This document shows positions 23,869 to 31,971 of a stretch of 33,035 nucleotides of DNA, piece after piece. Below the pieces are notes generated by a model that worked only from the letters and a program-made list of their open reading frames with translations, ran no database searches and had not been told where the DNA came from. The DNA is from a bacterium. GTDB lineage: Bacteria > Sysuimicrobiota > Sysuimicrobiia > Sysuimicrobiales > Segetimicrobiaceae. Position numbers and translations under genes: made by a program. Location of the stretch: NCBI GenBank assembly GCA_035703895.1, contig DASSXJ010000292.1, forward strand, positions 1 through 33,035, in the 5' to 3' direction. Each line of letters begins with the position of its first letter. The first letter of the stretch is position 1.

Positions 23869-24821
23869 AGCAGCAGGAGGTCCGAGAGGAACGTCCCCAC
23901 GACGGTCATCACGCCGAGGAGCAGCACGATGGTGCCGGCCAGGAACATATCCTGGGCAATGAGGGCGCGGAGGAGGAGGGGGCCAACGGTGGGCAGGCCG
24001 AGCACGAGCGAGACGATGATGCTGCCCGAGACGACGTAGGGCAGAAGATAGCCGATCGTGCTGGCGAACGGGTTGAGCGCCACGCGGACGGGGTATTTCA
24101 AGATCACGCGCATCTCACTGAGCCCGCGCGCGCGCGCGGTGACCACATAGGGTTTCCCGAGCTCGTCCAACAGATTGGCCCGCATGATCCGGATGAGTTG
24201 GGCGGTGCCGGCGAGACCCAGGATCAACGCGGGGAGCGGCATATGCTTCGTCAGGTCCCACACCTTGGCGAGGCTCCAGGGCGCCAGGAGGAACCGGTCA
24301 GAGAACAGTCCGCCGATGTTGGCGTTGAACAACTTGAAGCCGAGATACATGAGGACGAGCGCCAGCATGAAACTCGGCACAGCGAGTCCGATGAACCCCA
24401 CAAACGTGGCGAGGTAATCGCCCACCGAGTACTGTCGCACCGCCGAGTAGATGCCGATGGGCAGCGCGAGCACCCAGGTAATGATGATGGCCGCCACGGA
24501 GACGACCATCGTCATCCACAATCGGTCGCCAATCACCTCCACGACGGGGCGCTTCCACTCGAGCGCCATGCCGAACCGGCCGTGCAGGACCAGCTTCATC
24601 CACCGAACGTATTGCACGTAGCCGGGCTGGTCGAGCCCGTACTCCCGCCGGAGCGTCTGGGCCTCCTGCTCGGACACGTAGCCGCCCGACATGGACATCT
24701 GGGCGATGTAGGACGTCACGTAGTCTCCCGGTGGGAGCTTGATGATCACGAAGGACAACACCGAGACCGCCCAGATGGTGAGGACGGCAAGGATCAGCCG
24801 GCGGACCAGATACGCAAGCAT
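23829..24821 (-). CDS. Oligopeptide/dipeptide-type ABC transporter permease, OppB/DppB-like
   Basis: A 330-residue permease with the standard N terminus MLAYLVRRLILAVLTIWAVSVLSF, the outside stretch with LRREYGLDQPGYVQYVRWM, and the EAA loop in ARARGLSEMRVILKYPVRVALNPF. SGSIIVSLVLGLPTVGPLLLRALIAQD follows near the C terminus. The ATG at 24821 has GAGGG about 3-5 nt upstream. It is preceded by a 76-bp gap containing a hairpin, then the binding-protein gene, and it overlaps the OppC-like gene. Confidence 0.9.
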   Translation of the reverse strand: MLAYLVRRLILAVLTIWAVSVLSFVIIKLPPGDYVTSYIAQMSMSGGYVSEQEAQTLRREYGLDQPGYVQYVRWMKLVLHGRFGMALEWKRPVVEVIGDRLWMTMVVSVAAIIITWVLALPIGIYSAVRQYSVGDYLATFVGFIGLAVPSFMLALVLMYLGFKLFNANIGGLFSDRFLLAPWSLAKVWDLTKHMPLPALILGLAGTAQLIRIMRANLLDELGKPYVVTARARGLSEMRVILKYPVRVALNPFASTIGYLLPYVVSGSIIVSLVLGLPTVGPLLLRALIAQDMFLAGTIVLLLGVMTVVGTFLSDLLLLWIDPRIRLEGKQ

Positions 24822-24848
24822 GAGCCCTCAGCGCTTACTCCAACCCGG

Positions 24849-24880
24849 CCTCCCTCTCCCCGCGCCGGAGGAGTGGGAGG
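24849..24880 (-). other. Intercistronic hairpin between binding-protein and permease genes
   Basis: CCTCCCTCTCC (24849-24859) pairs with GGAGTGGGAGG (24870-24880) at 10 of 11 positions, with one T-T mismatch and a 10-nt loop. It fills the 76-bp gap after the binding-protein stop and ends 28 bp before the permease start. Stem-loops in this place in binding-protein transporter operons usually protect the upstream message or partly terminate, raising binding protein over permease. No T run follows, so stabilisation seems likelier than termination (inferred). Confidence 0.55.
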
Positions 24881-24897
24881 AACGGCACCGGGAGCTC

Positions 24898-26961
24898 CTA
24901 TGCCTTGAAGTAAAACGTCGACGGCTGAGAGCTTCCCGGCGTCCGGCAGTGCTGGGCATTGATCTCTCGTGTTGGGATGTTCCCCATCTTCCGGCTGACG
25001 ACCCTGACCCCCATTGTCGCCGGCGACTGGCCGACGGTCCCGATCGAGTACACTTGGTCGACGAGGATGGTCCAGATCTCCTGCGCGATCTTGTATCGCT
25101 CCTGCACCTTCTTCCCGCCCGCCGATCGGAACATCTCAAGGGCCCGGAGCAGCTGCGGGTCCTTCGGCGCCTTCCCCTGCGTGCCGCCCGACGCGTACCA
25201 GACCGCGATGGGGCGCCCCAGGTTGCATTCGGCCGGGTCGACCGGCAGCGCGTGGCGGGGGAAGAGGTACAGCACCTCGGACCCGTCGTTCGCCCACACG
25301 GCGATCTGATGCTGGTTGCTGGCGACCCTCGTGAAGAACAGGCTCCGCTCGTGCTCCTTGACGTCGGCCTGGATCCCGATCTTCTTCCAGTGCTCCTTGA
25401 TCATCTCCCCGATCTGCGTGTGGGGAATGAATGCGCCGGCCGACGTTTGGAGCTCGATGCGAAGCCGCCCCTTACCATCGCTGCGGAGCCGGTAGCCCTC
25501 ACCATCCTTCTTCGAGAGCCCGATCTTGTCGAGGAGGGCGCTGGCCTGCTTGACGTCGAGCGTGGCCCACTTCTTCCTCGCCTCCGGCCCGGGACTGTAC
25601 GGCACGCTCTCGCTCGGTGCAATGGAACCGGGCACCCCGATCCCGAGCCAGAAGGTCTCGTTGAGCTGATCCCGGTCGATCCCCATCGACAGGGCGCGCC
25701 GGAAATCGGTGGTTTGGAGCCACTTCGCCACCTCGGGATCCCCATCGTACGCCTGGTTCGTGTGCAGCGTCGCGTCGGACCCATTGAGCGCGGGATCGAG
25801 ATGGAGGTCGTAGCCCACCTTGTCACGGTTCTCGAGGAAGACGGGGATCTTTGTCATGGCGGTGTGCCGTTCCTGGAGATCGTACTGTCCAGCGATCGCG
25901 CGGAGGTTGATCACCTCCAGGTTCTCACCGAGGGTCAGCTGGATGCGGTCAAGATATGGGAGTTGGTTCCCGGCCGTATCGACCTCGTAGAAGTACGGGT
26001 TCCGCTCCAGCACCCAGGTGGGCGTGTTGATCGGCGTCGCGGTCTTCCACGGCGTCAGCACAGGGAGTTCGGTGTTGAGCCGCCAGTCCCACCGGTTCTT
26101 GATGTAGGCGACCCAGTTGTCGAACCCCGCGGCCTTGGCCTTGCGGTCCGCCTCGTCTTTGCCGATGTATTTGGGATGGAACTGCTTGACGTAGTGGGCC
26201 GGCGTATACGCCCCCATGGTGCGGCCTTCCATCTGCCAGAGGGCCTGGCCCCCGCCCATCGATGTGCTTCCCGCCAGGATGTCGAGGAACAGGTAGTTCG
26301 GCTCCGGGAACTCGAAGGTGACCGTTGTGTCGTCGACCTTCTTGAGGCTCCCCGGTTTGCCGTTGATCGTGAAGTCCGGGTGCGGGGTCGGCACGAGATC
26401 CTTGTTGAGGAAGACGTCCTCGTACCAGAACACGAAGTCGTTCGCCGTGAACGACTGGCCGTCGGACCACTTCATGCCCTTGCGGAGGTAGATCGTCAAC
26501 GACTTCCCATCCGGGGGAAGCAGCCACGCCTTGGCGACGGAGGGCACGACCTTGTTCCCCGTGTAATCCCAGAACAGGAGCTTGTCGGACGACACCCAGC
26601 GGTTGCCGTTCTCGCTGTCGCCGGGCCCGGTGAACGCTCGGCGCAAGGTGCCCCCGTAGCGACCGATCTCGTGGACGGGCTTGATGACGAGGGGCTCTTG
26701 GGGCACGCGCTGCTCGACCGGCGGGAGCTTCCCCTGCTTCACCAATTCCGCCAGCATGGGTGCCTCGTTGAACTTCTTCGGCCACTTGGCAGGATCGCGG
26801 ATCAGCTCCGGGCCTTCGAGCTTGCCGATCAACTGCGCGCCGAGCTTCGGTGGCGTCTGTGCCCAGGCCTCGGGAATCAGATCGGCAAAAATAAAACCTC
26901 CGGTCGCCAGTGTGGCGCCCCGGAGGAGCTGCCGTCGCGTAAACCCTCTCCGCTTGTCCAT
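24898..26961 (-). CDS. ABC transporter substrate-binding protein, family 5 (DppA/OppA superfamily), Tat-exported
   Basis: A 687-residue extracytoplasmic binding protein. The N terminus has a twin-arginine signal, TRRQLLRGA (Arg9-Arg10), a hydrophobic run and a likely cut after AWA (34). The body has SBP_bac_5 features: GGTLRRAFTG, KGMKWSDGQSFTANDFVFWYEDVF, and MGIDRDQLNETFWLGIG. At about 690 residues it is longer than typical dipeptide binding proteins (about 530). It resembles the class that includes alpha-galactoside-binding AgpA and similar oligosaccharide binders, so a sugar ligand is possible. The ATG at 26961 has AAGGGGGG 9 nt upstream. It is the first gene of the five-gene operon. Confidence 0.9.
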   Translation of the reverse strand: MDKRRGFTRRQLLRGATLATGGFIFADLIPEAWAQTPPKLGAQLIGKLEGPELIRDPAKWPKKFNEAPMLAELVKQGKLPPVEQRVPQEPLVIKPVHEIGRYGGTLRRAFTGPGDSENGNRWVSSDKLLFWDYTGNKVVPSVAKAWLLPPDGKSLTIYLRKGMKWSDGQSFTANDFVFWYEDVFLNKDLVPTPHPDFTINGKPGSLKKVDDTTVTFEFPEPNYLFLDILAGSTSMGGGQALWQMEGRTMGAYTPAHYVKQFHPKYIGKDEADRKAKAAGFDNWVAYIKNRWDWRLNTELPVLTPWKTATPINTPTWVLERNPYFYEVDTAGNQLPYLDRIQLTLGENLEVINLRAIAGQYDLQERHTAMTKIPVFLENRDKVGYDLHLDPALNGSDATLHTNQAYDGDPEVAKWLQTTDFRRALSMGIDRDQLNETFWLGIGVPGSIAPSESVPYSPGPEARKKWATLDVKQASALLDKIGLSKKDGEGYRLRSDGKGRLRIELQTSAGAFIPHTQIGEMIKEHWKKIGIQADVKEHERSLFFTRVASNQHQIAVWANDGSEVLYLFPRHALPVDPAECNLGRPIAVWYASGGTQGKAPKDPQLLRALEMFRSAGGKKVQERYKIAQEIWTILVDQVYSIGTVGQSPATMGVRVVSRKMGNIPTREINAQHCRTPGSSQPSTFYFKA

Positions 26962-27000
26962 AGAGCTGTTCCCCCCTTCACCGCTCGCCCATGGACTGCC

Positions 27001-27031
27001 AAAAAAACGCCGCCGGAGACTGCTCCGCCGG
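27001..27031 (-). terminator. Intrinsic terminator-like hairpin in the leader of the opp operon
   Basis: Read on the minus strand, CCGGCGGAG, a 4-nt loop, then CTCCGGCGG (within 27010-27031) form a 5-bp stem, one mismatch and 3 further pairs. Two bases later comes a run of seven T (27001-27007 as A on plus). This is a classic rho-independent layout. It lies 65 bp beyond the stop of the CAP-domain gene and 39 bp before the binding-protein start, just downstream of a strong promoter, so it could end the first gene or attenuate the second. Confidence 0.65.
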
Positions 27032-27040
27032 TTAGTTCAT

Positions 27041-27068
27041 CCTATACCAGTCCTTCAGCGCCTGTCAA
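27041..27068 (-). promoter_or_regulatory. Sigma-70-type promoter for the opp operon
   Basis: On the minus strand a perfect -35 TTGACA (27063-27068) is followed after 16 nt by TATAGG (27041-27046), a 4-of-6 match to the -10; TAGGAT two bases on gives an 18-nt spacer. It is the clearest promoter I see in this window. Transcription would start near 27033, at the very foot of the terminator-like hairpin, about 72 nt before the binding-protein ATG. Confidence 0.6.
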
Positions 27069-27096
27069 GAAAACCCGGCCGCGCACAGCCGCGCAC

Positions 27097-27594
27097 TTAG
27101 GTAAAGTCTTCGGTGATCATGATCCCCATCTCTCCTGCGGTTGTCACGCCGATTCCCACCCGGTGAAACCCCGGATCGAGCATGTTCCGGAGATGGTGCT
27201 GGCTTGCGACAAATGCCCGTTGCCCCTCTTCCACTGATTGCACCATCGCCACATTTTCTCCGACCCGAGAGCCTGAACGCAAGAATCCTCCCAGACGGTC
27301 TCTCATTGTCTGGCCGCCTAAGGAGTCGTGACCAACGTACCCCCGCAACGCCATGTCTTGAGCATGCCGTCGGGCGGCCAACCGCAGCGACGGGTCTGAG
27401 ATCAACGGAGACAGACCATGAATCCGCCGCTCACGGTTCACCATGGTCAGGAGCTTGGCTTCGGCCTCGGGCAGAATGGCGCCTTGGGACACCGTCACCC
27501 CATGCCGGCCCGCCGCCATGGAAGACGCCGGCGGGGTACAGGCGAGGCCTATGATGACGAAGAGCCCGATCCAGGCATGCAATCGGCCGCCCAA
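27097..27594 (-). CDS. Exported CAP-domain (SCP/PR1, YkwD-like) protein
   Basis: A 165-residue protein with an N-terminal signal or anchor (about 5-28, IGLFVIIGLACTPPASSMAA) and one CAP domain. The pattern is LLTMVNRERRIHGLSPL (48-64), RHAQDMALRGYVGHDS (76-91) with His77 and His89, GENVA (112-116), HHLRNMLDPGFHRVGIGV (133-150), and a closing TEDFT. Bacterial CAP proteins are secreted; their chemistry is mostly unknown. The start is uncertain: TTG 27594 lies 7 nt after GGAGGTGGT, while GTG 27603 would overlap that site; the frame is open to 28086, but upstream sequence belongs to another gene's region. The domain is short but complete. Confidence 0.8.
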   Translation of the reverse strand: MGGRLHAWIGLFVIIGLACTPPASSMAAGRHGVTVSQGAILPEAEAKLLTMVNRERRIHGLSPLISDPSLRLAARRHAQDMALRGYVGHDSLGGQTMRDRLGGFLRSGSRVGENVAMVQSVEEGQRAFVASQHHLRNMLDPGFHRVGIGVTTAGEMGIMITEDFT

Positions 27595-27742
27595 TGCAGT
27601 CACCACCTCCGCTCCTAGTCGTCGACGTTCTACCCCCCTCGGTCCCGAATACAAACGCGAGCATCGTCGTCGAGCGGATAGATTTCGAGAATCTGATGAG
27701 TGATCCGGCCCACTCATCCGGTCATCTGGATAGCGGGGAATG

Positions 27743-28372
27743 TTACGGGGAACCGACCCGGAAATTGCTGTAGAGGATCTCCAGTGACGTGTTGAAGCGG
27801 CCGGCGTACAGATACTGATGCAGCAGGATCCACATGCTCCCCATTCGTCGATAGCTCTGCTCCGTATCAATGCTCCCCCAAGAGTACCCCACCGTGCCCT
27901 CGACCAGCAGGCCGTGATCGAAATCAATCCATCCCACCATGGTGTTGGGATCGTTCCTGGGGTCCTTGGCCTTTCCCTCGACCAAGTAATAGTGGTCGTT
28001 TCCGACGAGCTTTTCCCCCAGCACATCAAACTCGAACCGCGAGAGAAAGCTTTCCAATCGCTCGGTGGCTTCAAACCGCTGGCCAATGACGTACCGGTTC
28101 ACAGCCCAGCAGAGCAGGCCGGTCGTCCCCTCATCGATCTTCAAGGTCGGCTGGCCGCTCACCACCTTCGCGGTCCCCCGAAAGACACAGTCGGGTGGCT
28201 CGTTCAACGACCTTCCGACCCGCAGCCTGAACTCGGCATCCGCCGATACCGCGCTAGGGATCTCCGCAATCGTCCGCAGCATGCGGTCAAGAATGTCTTG
28301 GGCGGGAGGGACCGCGGCCATCACCCTGACCGGGAAGGCCAAGGCGATCGCCAAGGACGCGAGGTGAAGCAT
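27743..28372 (-). CDS. Exported LolA-like-fold protein (outer membrane lipoprotein-sorting type)
   Basis: A 209-residue protein with a signal peptide (LASLAIALAFPVRVMAA, cut near residue 19-20), then ILDRMLRTIAEIPSA and a mostly beta body. The C-terminal part, YYLVEGKAKDP, then DFDHGLLVEGT, SYRRMGSMWILLHQYLYAG and a closing LEILYSNFRVG, follows the layout of the LolA/LppX-like outer-membrane lipoprotein-sorting family. Function is not known. The ATG at 28372 has GAGGT 5 nt upstream; a GTG two codons earlier is possible. It lies 148 bp upstream of the CAP gene and diverges from the WXXGXW gene over 149 bp, in which I see no clear promoter. Confidence 0.65.
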   Translation of the reverse strand: MLHLASLAIALAFPVRVMAAVPPAQDILDRMLRTIAEIPSAVSADAEFRLRVGRSLNEPPDCVFRGTAKVVSGQPTLKIDEGTTGLLCWAVNRYVIGQRFEATERLESFLSRFEFDVLGEKLVGNDHYYLVEGKAKDPRNDPNTMVGWIDFDHGLLVEGTVGYSWGSIDTEQSYRRMGSMWILLHQYLYAGRFNTSLEILYSNFRVGSP

Positions 28373-28521
28373 TCTCACCTCGTTTCTGTACGCTCCTCCA
28401 GGCCAGCCTTCCTCTGTTGCCGGGTGCTGCGCTTCGATACGGGGAACTTCTTCTCAAGGTGCAGGCGCTTTAGGGGCAAGTACGGCCTCAATCAGCGTCG
28501 GTTACAAGGAGGGAAGGAAAC

Positions 28522-29079
28522 ATGGTCCGGAGGCTCAGCGCCGTTGTCGCCCTTGTGGCCGTGGTCTTTGGCGTGTTCATCGTCTCCAATCCTGTCTTCG
28601 CGGATGACGATCATAATCAGGGCCAATACGTTGCTCCGGGGCCGCCGCCCCCGGTTCCGTATGATGTCGCCCCCGCGCCGCCAGGAGGCGGCTACGTCTG
28701 GGTCGCCGGACACTGGTATTACCGGCTGACCGGATGGGTATGGGCCCCCGGGTATTGGGAATTCGCTCCCTATCCGGGCGCGGTGTGGGTACCGGGCCGT
28801 TGGGTGTATCGACCATATGGGTGGGTCTGGGTGCCCGGCCATTGGCAGGGTTATGTGGCCGTCGGTTCGAGCCCGCCCCCTCCGCCCCGGGTCGAGGTCA
28901 TCGCGGCGCCTCCATTTGCCGGCGCCGCGTGGATCGGAGGATCATGGCGGTGGGAACGCGGGTGGGTGTGGGTTCCCGGGCGTTGGGCGCCGGCGCCCTG
29001 GAGAGGAGCGGTCTGGGTACCGGGGCATTGGGCGCGCCGTCCTGGTGGTTGGGTGTGGATTGCCGGTAATTGGAGGTAG
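28522..29079 (+). CDS. Exported WXXGXW-repeat protein (YXWV-type)
   Basis: A 185-residue secreted protein. The signal peptide (about 1-27) ends at VFA-DDD. A Pro-rich linker (38-56) leads to eight repeats of the form W-V/A-x-G-x-W: VWVAGHW, VWAPGYW, VWVPGRW, VWVPGHW, AWIGGSW, VWVPGRW, VWVPGHW and VWIAGNW. A second Pro run (117-122) separates the first four from the last four. The WXXGXW family is common in the cell envelope of environmental bacteria and has no settled function. The ATG at 28522 has GGAGGGAAGG close upstream. A perfect hairpin follows the stop. Confidence 0.85.
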   Translation: MVRRLSAVVALVAVVFGVFIVSNPVFADDDHNQGQYVAPGPPPPVPYDVAPAPPGGGYVWVAGHWYYRLTGWVWAPGYWEFAPYPGAVWVPGRWVYRPYGWVWVPGHWQGYVAVGSSPPPPPRVEVIAAPPFAGAAWIGGSWRWERGWVWVPGRWAPAPWRGAVWVPGHWARRPGGWVWIAGNWR

Positions 29080-29097
29080 ACTGATTGCACAGCCTCG

Positions 29098-29127
29098 GGG
29101 GTCGCGGCTCTTTGACGCCGCGACCCC
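29098..29127 (+). terminator. Perfect hairpin after the WXXGXW gene
   Basis: GGGGTCGCGGC (29098-29108) and GCCGCGACCCC (29117-29127) form an 11-bp perfect stem with an 8-nt loop, 18 bp after the stop. The following sequence has few T residues, so it is either a weak intrinsic terminator or a 3-prime stabiliser. The rest of the gap to 29267 holds no gene I can support. Confidence 0.55.
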
Positions 29128-29267
29128 TCAGCGTCTGCCGACGTTTCTCCCCGGGTGCCCCGACAAGGGAGGCCTGCGGCCCTCACAGAAGGGTCCTCAC
29201 AGCGCGCCCGATCGCCCTCCAAATCTGATGGTTGCGCGCGTTTCGGATGACAGGAGGCCGCTGAGCG

Positions 29268-29546
29268 ATGATCGTTCATTACATGTTCCACATTCACCCC
29301 GACCACAAAGAGAAAGCCAAAGAGGAACTGCGAAAGCTCAAAGGCGTGATCCAAAAGCACGGCGGTAGAAACTTCAAGTACTTCGCGTCAACGACATCCG
29401 GAACCCCCAATCGCCTGGTCATCTATGAGATCGATAAATTCGCCCACTTCGACTCTCTGAGTGCCGATCCCGAGTTTCGCGCGGTGAAGTTAGACTCGCT
29501 GTATTCGAGCGCGACAGGAACGACCTGGGCCGAGGTGCCGCTCTGA
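29268..29546 (+). CDS. Small dimeric alpha-beta-barrel (ABM-like) protein
   Basis: A 92-residue protein whose pattern (MIVHYMFHIHPDHKEKAKEEL, then a Phe/Tyr-rich strand, NRLVIYEIDKFAHFDSL, and a helix with DPEFRAVKLDSL) fits the antibiotic-biosynthesis-monooxygenase / Dabb ferredoxin-like fold. Members bind small aromatic or lactone compounds and act as monooxygenases, isomerases or decarboxylase helpers; which applies is unknown. The ATG at 29268 has AGGAGG about 10 nt upstream. It precedes the third amidohydrolase by 74 bp and may be the first gene of that cluster. Confidence 0.65.
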   Translation: MIVHYMFHIHPDHKEKAKEELRKLKGVIQKHGGRNFKYFASTTSGTPNRLVIYEIDKFAHFDSLSADPEFRAVKLDSLYSSATGTTWAEVPL

Positions 29547-29620
29547 CGCAACACCCGCGCCTGGGACGGTACGCGCGGCACGGCGCGGGGGGAGATCCTC
29601 CGTCGAAAGGAGTGATGCCC

Positions 29621-30841
29621 GTGTCAATTACGACGGACACCCATCGGCAGGAGTCTCACACCCTCGAAGAGCCTGTTCGCCCCGAAGGGATCCTGGCAAA
29701 CGCGGCGCGGGAAGCGCTCCGGTACAAGTTGTCCGACTACCTTGTGGTCGATTGCGACGCCCATCATTACGAAGGCCTCACGCTCGCGCACCTGGTTCCG
29801 TTTGTCGACCATCCGAGCATCCGGAGGCGCCTCGAGTCGCACCTGAAGCGGAGCGCCACGGGCCGGAGCGCCAATTTCCTCCCGACGGTGCTGGGCAACC
29901 AAGAGGTGGCTGGGCGTTTGCGCCGTTATTACGCGGCACCGGAAGGCACCGTCGACGACGGAGTGCCCGCCGAGGTCACCCGTTTCCGCTACGCCATGCG
30001 TCAAATGGGCGTGGACTACGCCCTGATGTATCCAACAAACATGCTGCACATCGGCATGCACCCCGAGGTTGAGGTCGAGGTCGCCGTCACGTGGGCCTAT
30101 GCGCGGTGGATCACGGAGTGCGTGCTCCCGTTTGACTCGTCAATCAAGACGTTGCTGCTGCTGCCGTTCAATGACGCGGATGCCAGTGCGCGCATGGTGG
30201 AAGAGTTTGCGGAGCGGCCGGGTGTTGTCGGCTTCATGGTCTCCAGCCTGCGGGACCAGCCTGTGCATCACAACAAATACATGAAAGTCTACGCCGCGCT
30301 CGAGGAACGGGGGTTGCCCCTGGCGTTCCACGGCGTGACGGACTGGCAGCACCCGACCCAGCGGCTCTTCAACCGCTTCCTGTCCGTGCACGCCCTGGGG
30401 TTCCCGCTCTACAACATGATCCACATGATGAACCTCGTCGTGAACGGCATCCCCCAGCGCTTTCCCCGCCTGCGGTTCATCTGGATGGAATGCGGAGTCT
30501 CTTGGCTCCCGTTCGTGATGTACCGGCTGGATAACGAGTATATGATGCGCTCGTCCGAAGCGCCGTTGCTCGAGAAGAAGCCGAGCGAGTACATTCGGGA
30601 GTTCTACTTCACGTCCCAGCCGCTCGAGGCGACCGACAGCCATGAACACCTTGCGGCGATATTCGACATGATCCGGGCTGAGACGCAACTGCTCTACGCC
30701 TCCGACTATCCGCATTGGGATTTCGATCTGCCGACGCGGATCCTGAAGCTGCCTTTCCTGAGCGACTCAGCCAAGCGGCGCATCCTCGGCGAGAACGCTC
30801 GGGGACTCTTCCGCCTCGAGCCCGATCGACAGGGGAGATGA
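29621..30841 (+). CDS. ACMSD-like amidohydrolase (DxDxHxxE subgroup)
   Basis: A 406-residue TIM-barrel metal enzyme. The N-terminal metal motif reads VVDCDAHHYE (about 42-51), the Asp-x-His form of the large amidohydrolase_2 subgroup. Other ligand sites are FHGVTDW, FIWMECGVSWLP and the catalytic Asp in YASDYPHWDFD. Enzymes of this subgroup decarboxylate or hydrolyse aromatic and related acids; the substrate is unknown. The start is ambiguous: GTG 29621 lies 8-9 nt after AAAGGAG and is chosen, while ATG 29615 sits only 3 nt after it. It is followed by a binding protein, a Rieske protein and a small orphan, all on the same strand. Confidence 0.87.
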   Translation: MSITTDTHRQESHTLEEPVRPEGILANAAREALRYKLSDYLVVDCDAHHYEGLTLAHLVPFVDHPSIRRRLESHLKRSATGRSANFLPTVLGNQEVAGRLRRYYAAPEGTVDDGVPAEVTRFRYAMRQMGVDYALMYPTNMLHIGMHPEVEVEVAVTWAYARWITECVLPFDSSIKTLLLLPFNDADASARMVEEFAERPGVVGFMVSSLRDQPVHHNKYMKVYAALEERGLPLAFHGVTDWQHPTQRLFNRFLSVHALGFPLYNMIHMMNLVVNGIPQRFPRLRFIWMECGVSWLPFVMYRLDNEYMMRSSEAPLLEKKPSEYIREFYFTSQPLEATDSHEHLAAIFDMIRAETQLLYASDYPHWDFDLPTRILKLPFLSDSAKRRILGENARGLFRLEPDRQGR

Positions 30842-30881
30842 ACGCCGCGCCGCAGCCGTTCCCGGATCGGGCGCCCACGAT

Positions 30882-31925
30882 GTGCACGCGGTAAGCGAGA
30901 TGTGGCGGCTCCTCGGGGTTGTGTTCATCGGCGCGGTGTTCGGCCTGTGGGCTTGGGGCGGTGAGGGGGGCAGGCCGACCCTGGCCGCCGACGCCACGCC
31001 GATTCCGTTGCGTCTGGCCTACGGCGCCCCGGTCGTGCAGACACTGCCCCTCTGGGCCGCATACGAAGGCGGCTTCCTGAAGCGCAATGGGTTCGAGCCG
31101 ACGATGCCCGAGCGATTGTCGGGCCCGGAAGCGACGGCGGCACTCGTGGGCGGCCATGTGGACCTGATCGCCACGGGGGGATTCTCGACGGCCCTCGCCG
31201 CAGGATCGGGGGCGCCCGTTCGCATGATCGCTGCGGCGACGCGCTATGCGCCATTCACTATCTACACGCGCGATGCCCTCAGCTCACCGGCGCAGCTGAA
31301 AGGGCTCAAGGTGGGAACGACCGGCCCCGGCTCAGAGCCCTACATCGAGTTCCACCTCTACCTGAGGCGGGTGGGACTCGATCCTGGGGATGTCGCCTTC
31401 ATCAAAGTCGGTCTCGAGGCCGAGACCTTCGCGGCGATGCTGAACGGCGCCGTTCAGGTGGGACTGTTTCACTGGCCCATTGCTGAGAAAGCCCAAGCCG
31501 CGGGATTTCACGTCCTGGCCGATTTGAGCGCGCAGCATATCCCATGGATCTTAACCGGATTCGATGTGCCTCAGGCTATGCTGGTAGAGCATCCGGATCG
31601 TGTTCGGCGGATCGCAGAGGCATTGGTGGCAGCAACCGGTTGCGCGCTGGCCCGCCCCCCCTTCGTCGAGTCGGTCCTGGAGAAATACACCAAGATCAGC
31701 GATCCGCCGGCGCTCAGGCGCGGCGTCGACGAGTTCCGGGCGGTGGTCCCCGCGGATCTGACCCCGTCTCCGGAAGCGATTCGAAACATCGTCGCAGAAG
31801 CAGGGAGGCTGCATCCCGGGCTCGATCTGTCCGCCACGGCCAAGTTCTACGTGCCCCAGGTGCTGACCGAACTGAAAGCGAACGGTTTCATGCGACAGGC
31901 TGCGCAGTGCGGAAACGCGCCGTAA
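30882..31925 (+). CDS. Orphan ABC transporter substrate-binding protein, SsuA/NMT1-like
   Basis: A 347-residue exported protein. A hydrophobic signal (about residues 8-24) is followed by PIPLRLAYGAPVVQTLPLWAAYEGGFLKRNGFEP, the opening strand and helix of the SsuA/THI5 (NMT1-like) group. GGHVDLIATGGFSTALAAGSG, LKGLKVGTTGPGSEP and a closing KFYVPQVLTELKANGF follow. It would capture a small organic ligand outside the membrane. No ATPase or permease is nearby; the SsuB/SsuC-like pair at 15409-16936 lacks a binding protein and could be its partner (inferred). The start is GTG 30882 or ATG 30900; neither has a good ribosome site. Confidence 0.82.
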   Translation: MHAVSEMWRLLGVVFIGAVFGLWAWGGEGGRPTLAADATPIPLRLAYGAPVVQTLPLWAAYEGGFLKRNGFEPTMPERLSGPEATAALVGGHVDLIATGGFSTALAAGSGAPVRMIAAATRYAPFTIYTRDALSSPAQLKGLKVGTTGPGSEPYIEFHLYLRRVGLDPGDVAFIKVGLEAETFAAMLNGAVQVGLFHWPIAEKAQAAGFHVLADLSAQHIPWILTGFDVPQAMLVEHPDRVRRIAEALVAATGCALARPPFVESVLEKYTKISDPPALRRGVDEFRAVVPADLTPSPEAIRNIVAEAGRLHPGLDLSATAKFYVPQVLTELKANGFMRQAAQCGNAP

Positions 31926-31971
31926 CGACGCCGGAATCGGCACCCGCGAAAGGGGCTCAGGAACGATCGCG

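Noticed and set aside
24120-24140. Alternating GC run as a Z-DNA or repeat element
   Set aside because: It falls in codons for ARARG of the OppB-like EAA loop, and such runs are expected at this GC content.
24739-27237. Plus-strand open frame of 832 codons
   Set aside because: It lies antisense to the binding-protein gene, which has a clear Tat signal and SBP family 5 motifs. The antisense product is Arg/Leu/Val/Glu-rich and shows no domain; it is a by-product of GC-rich codon use.
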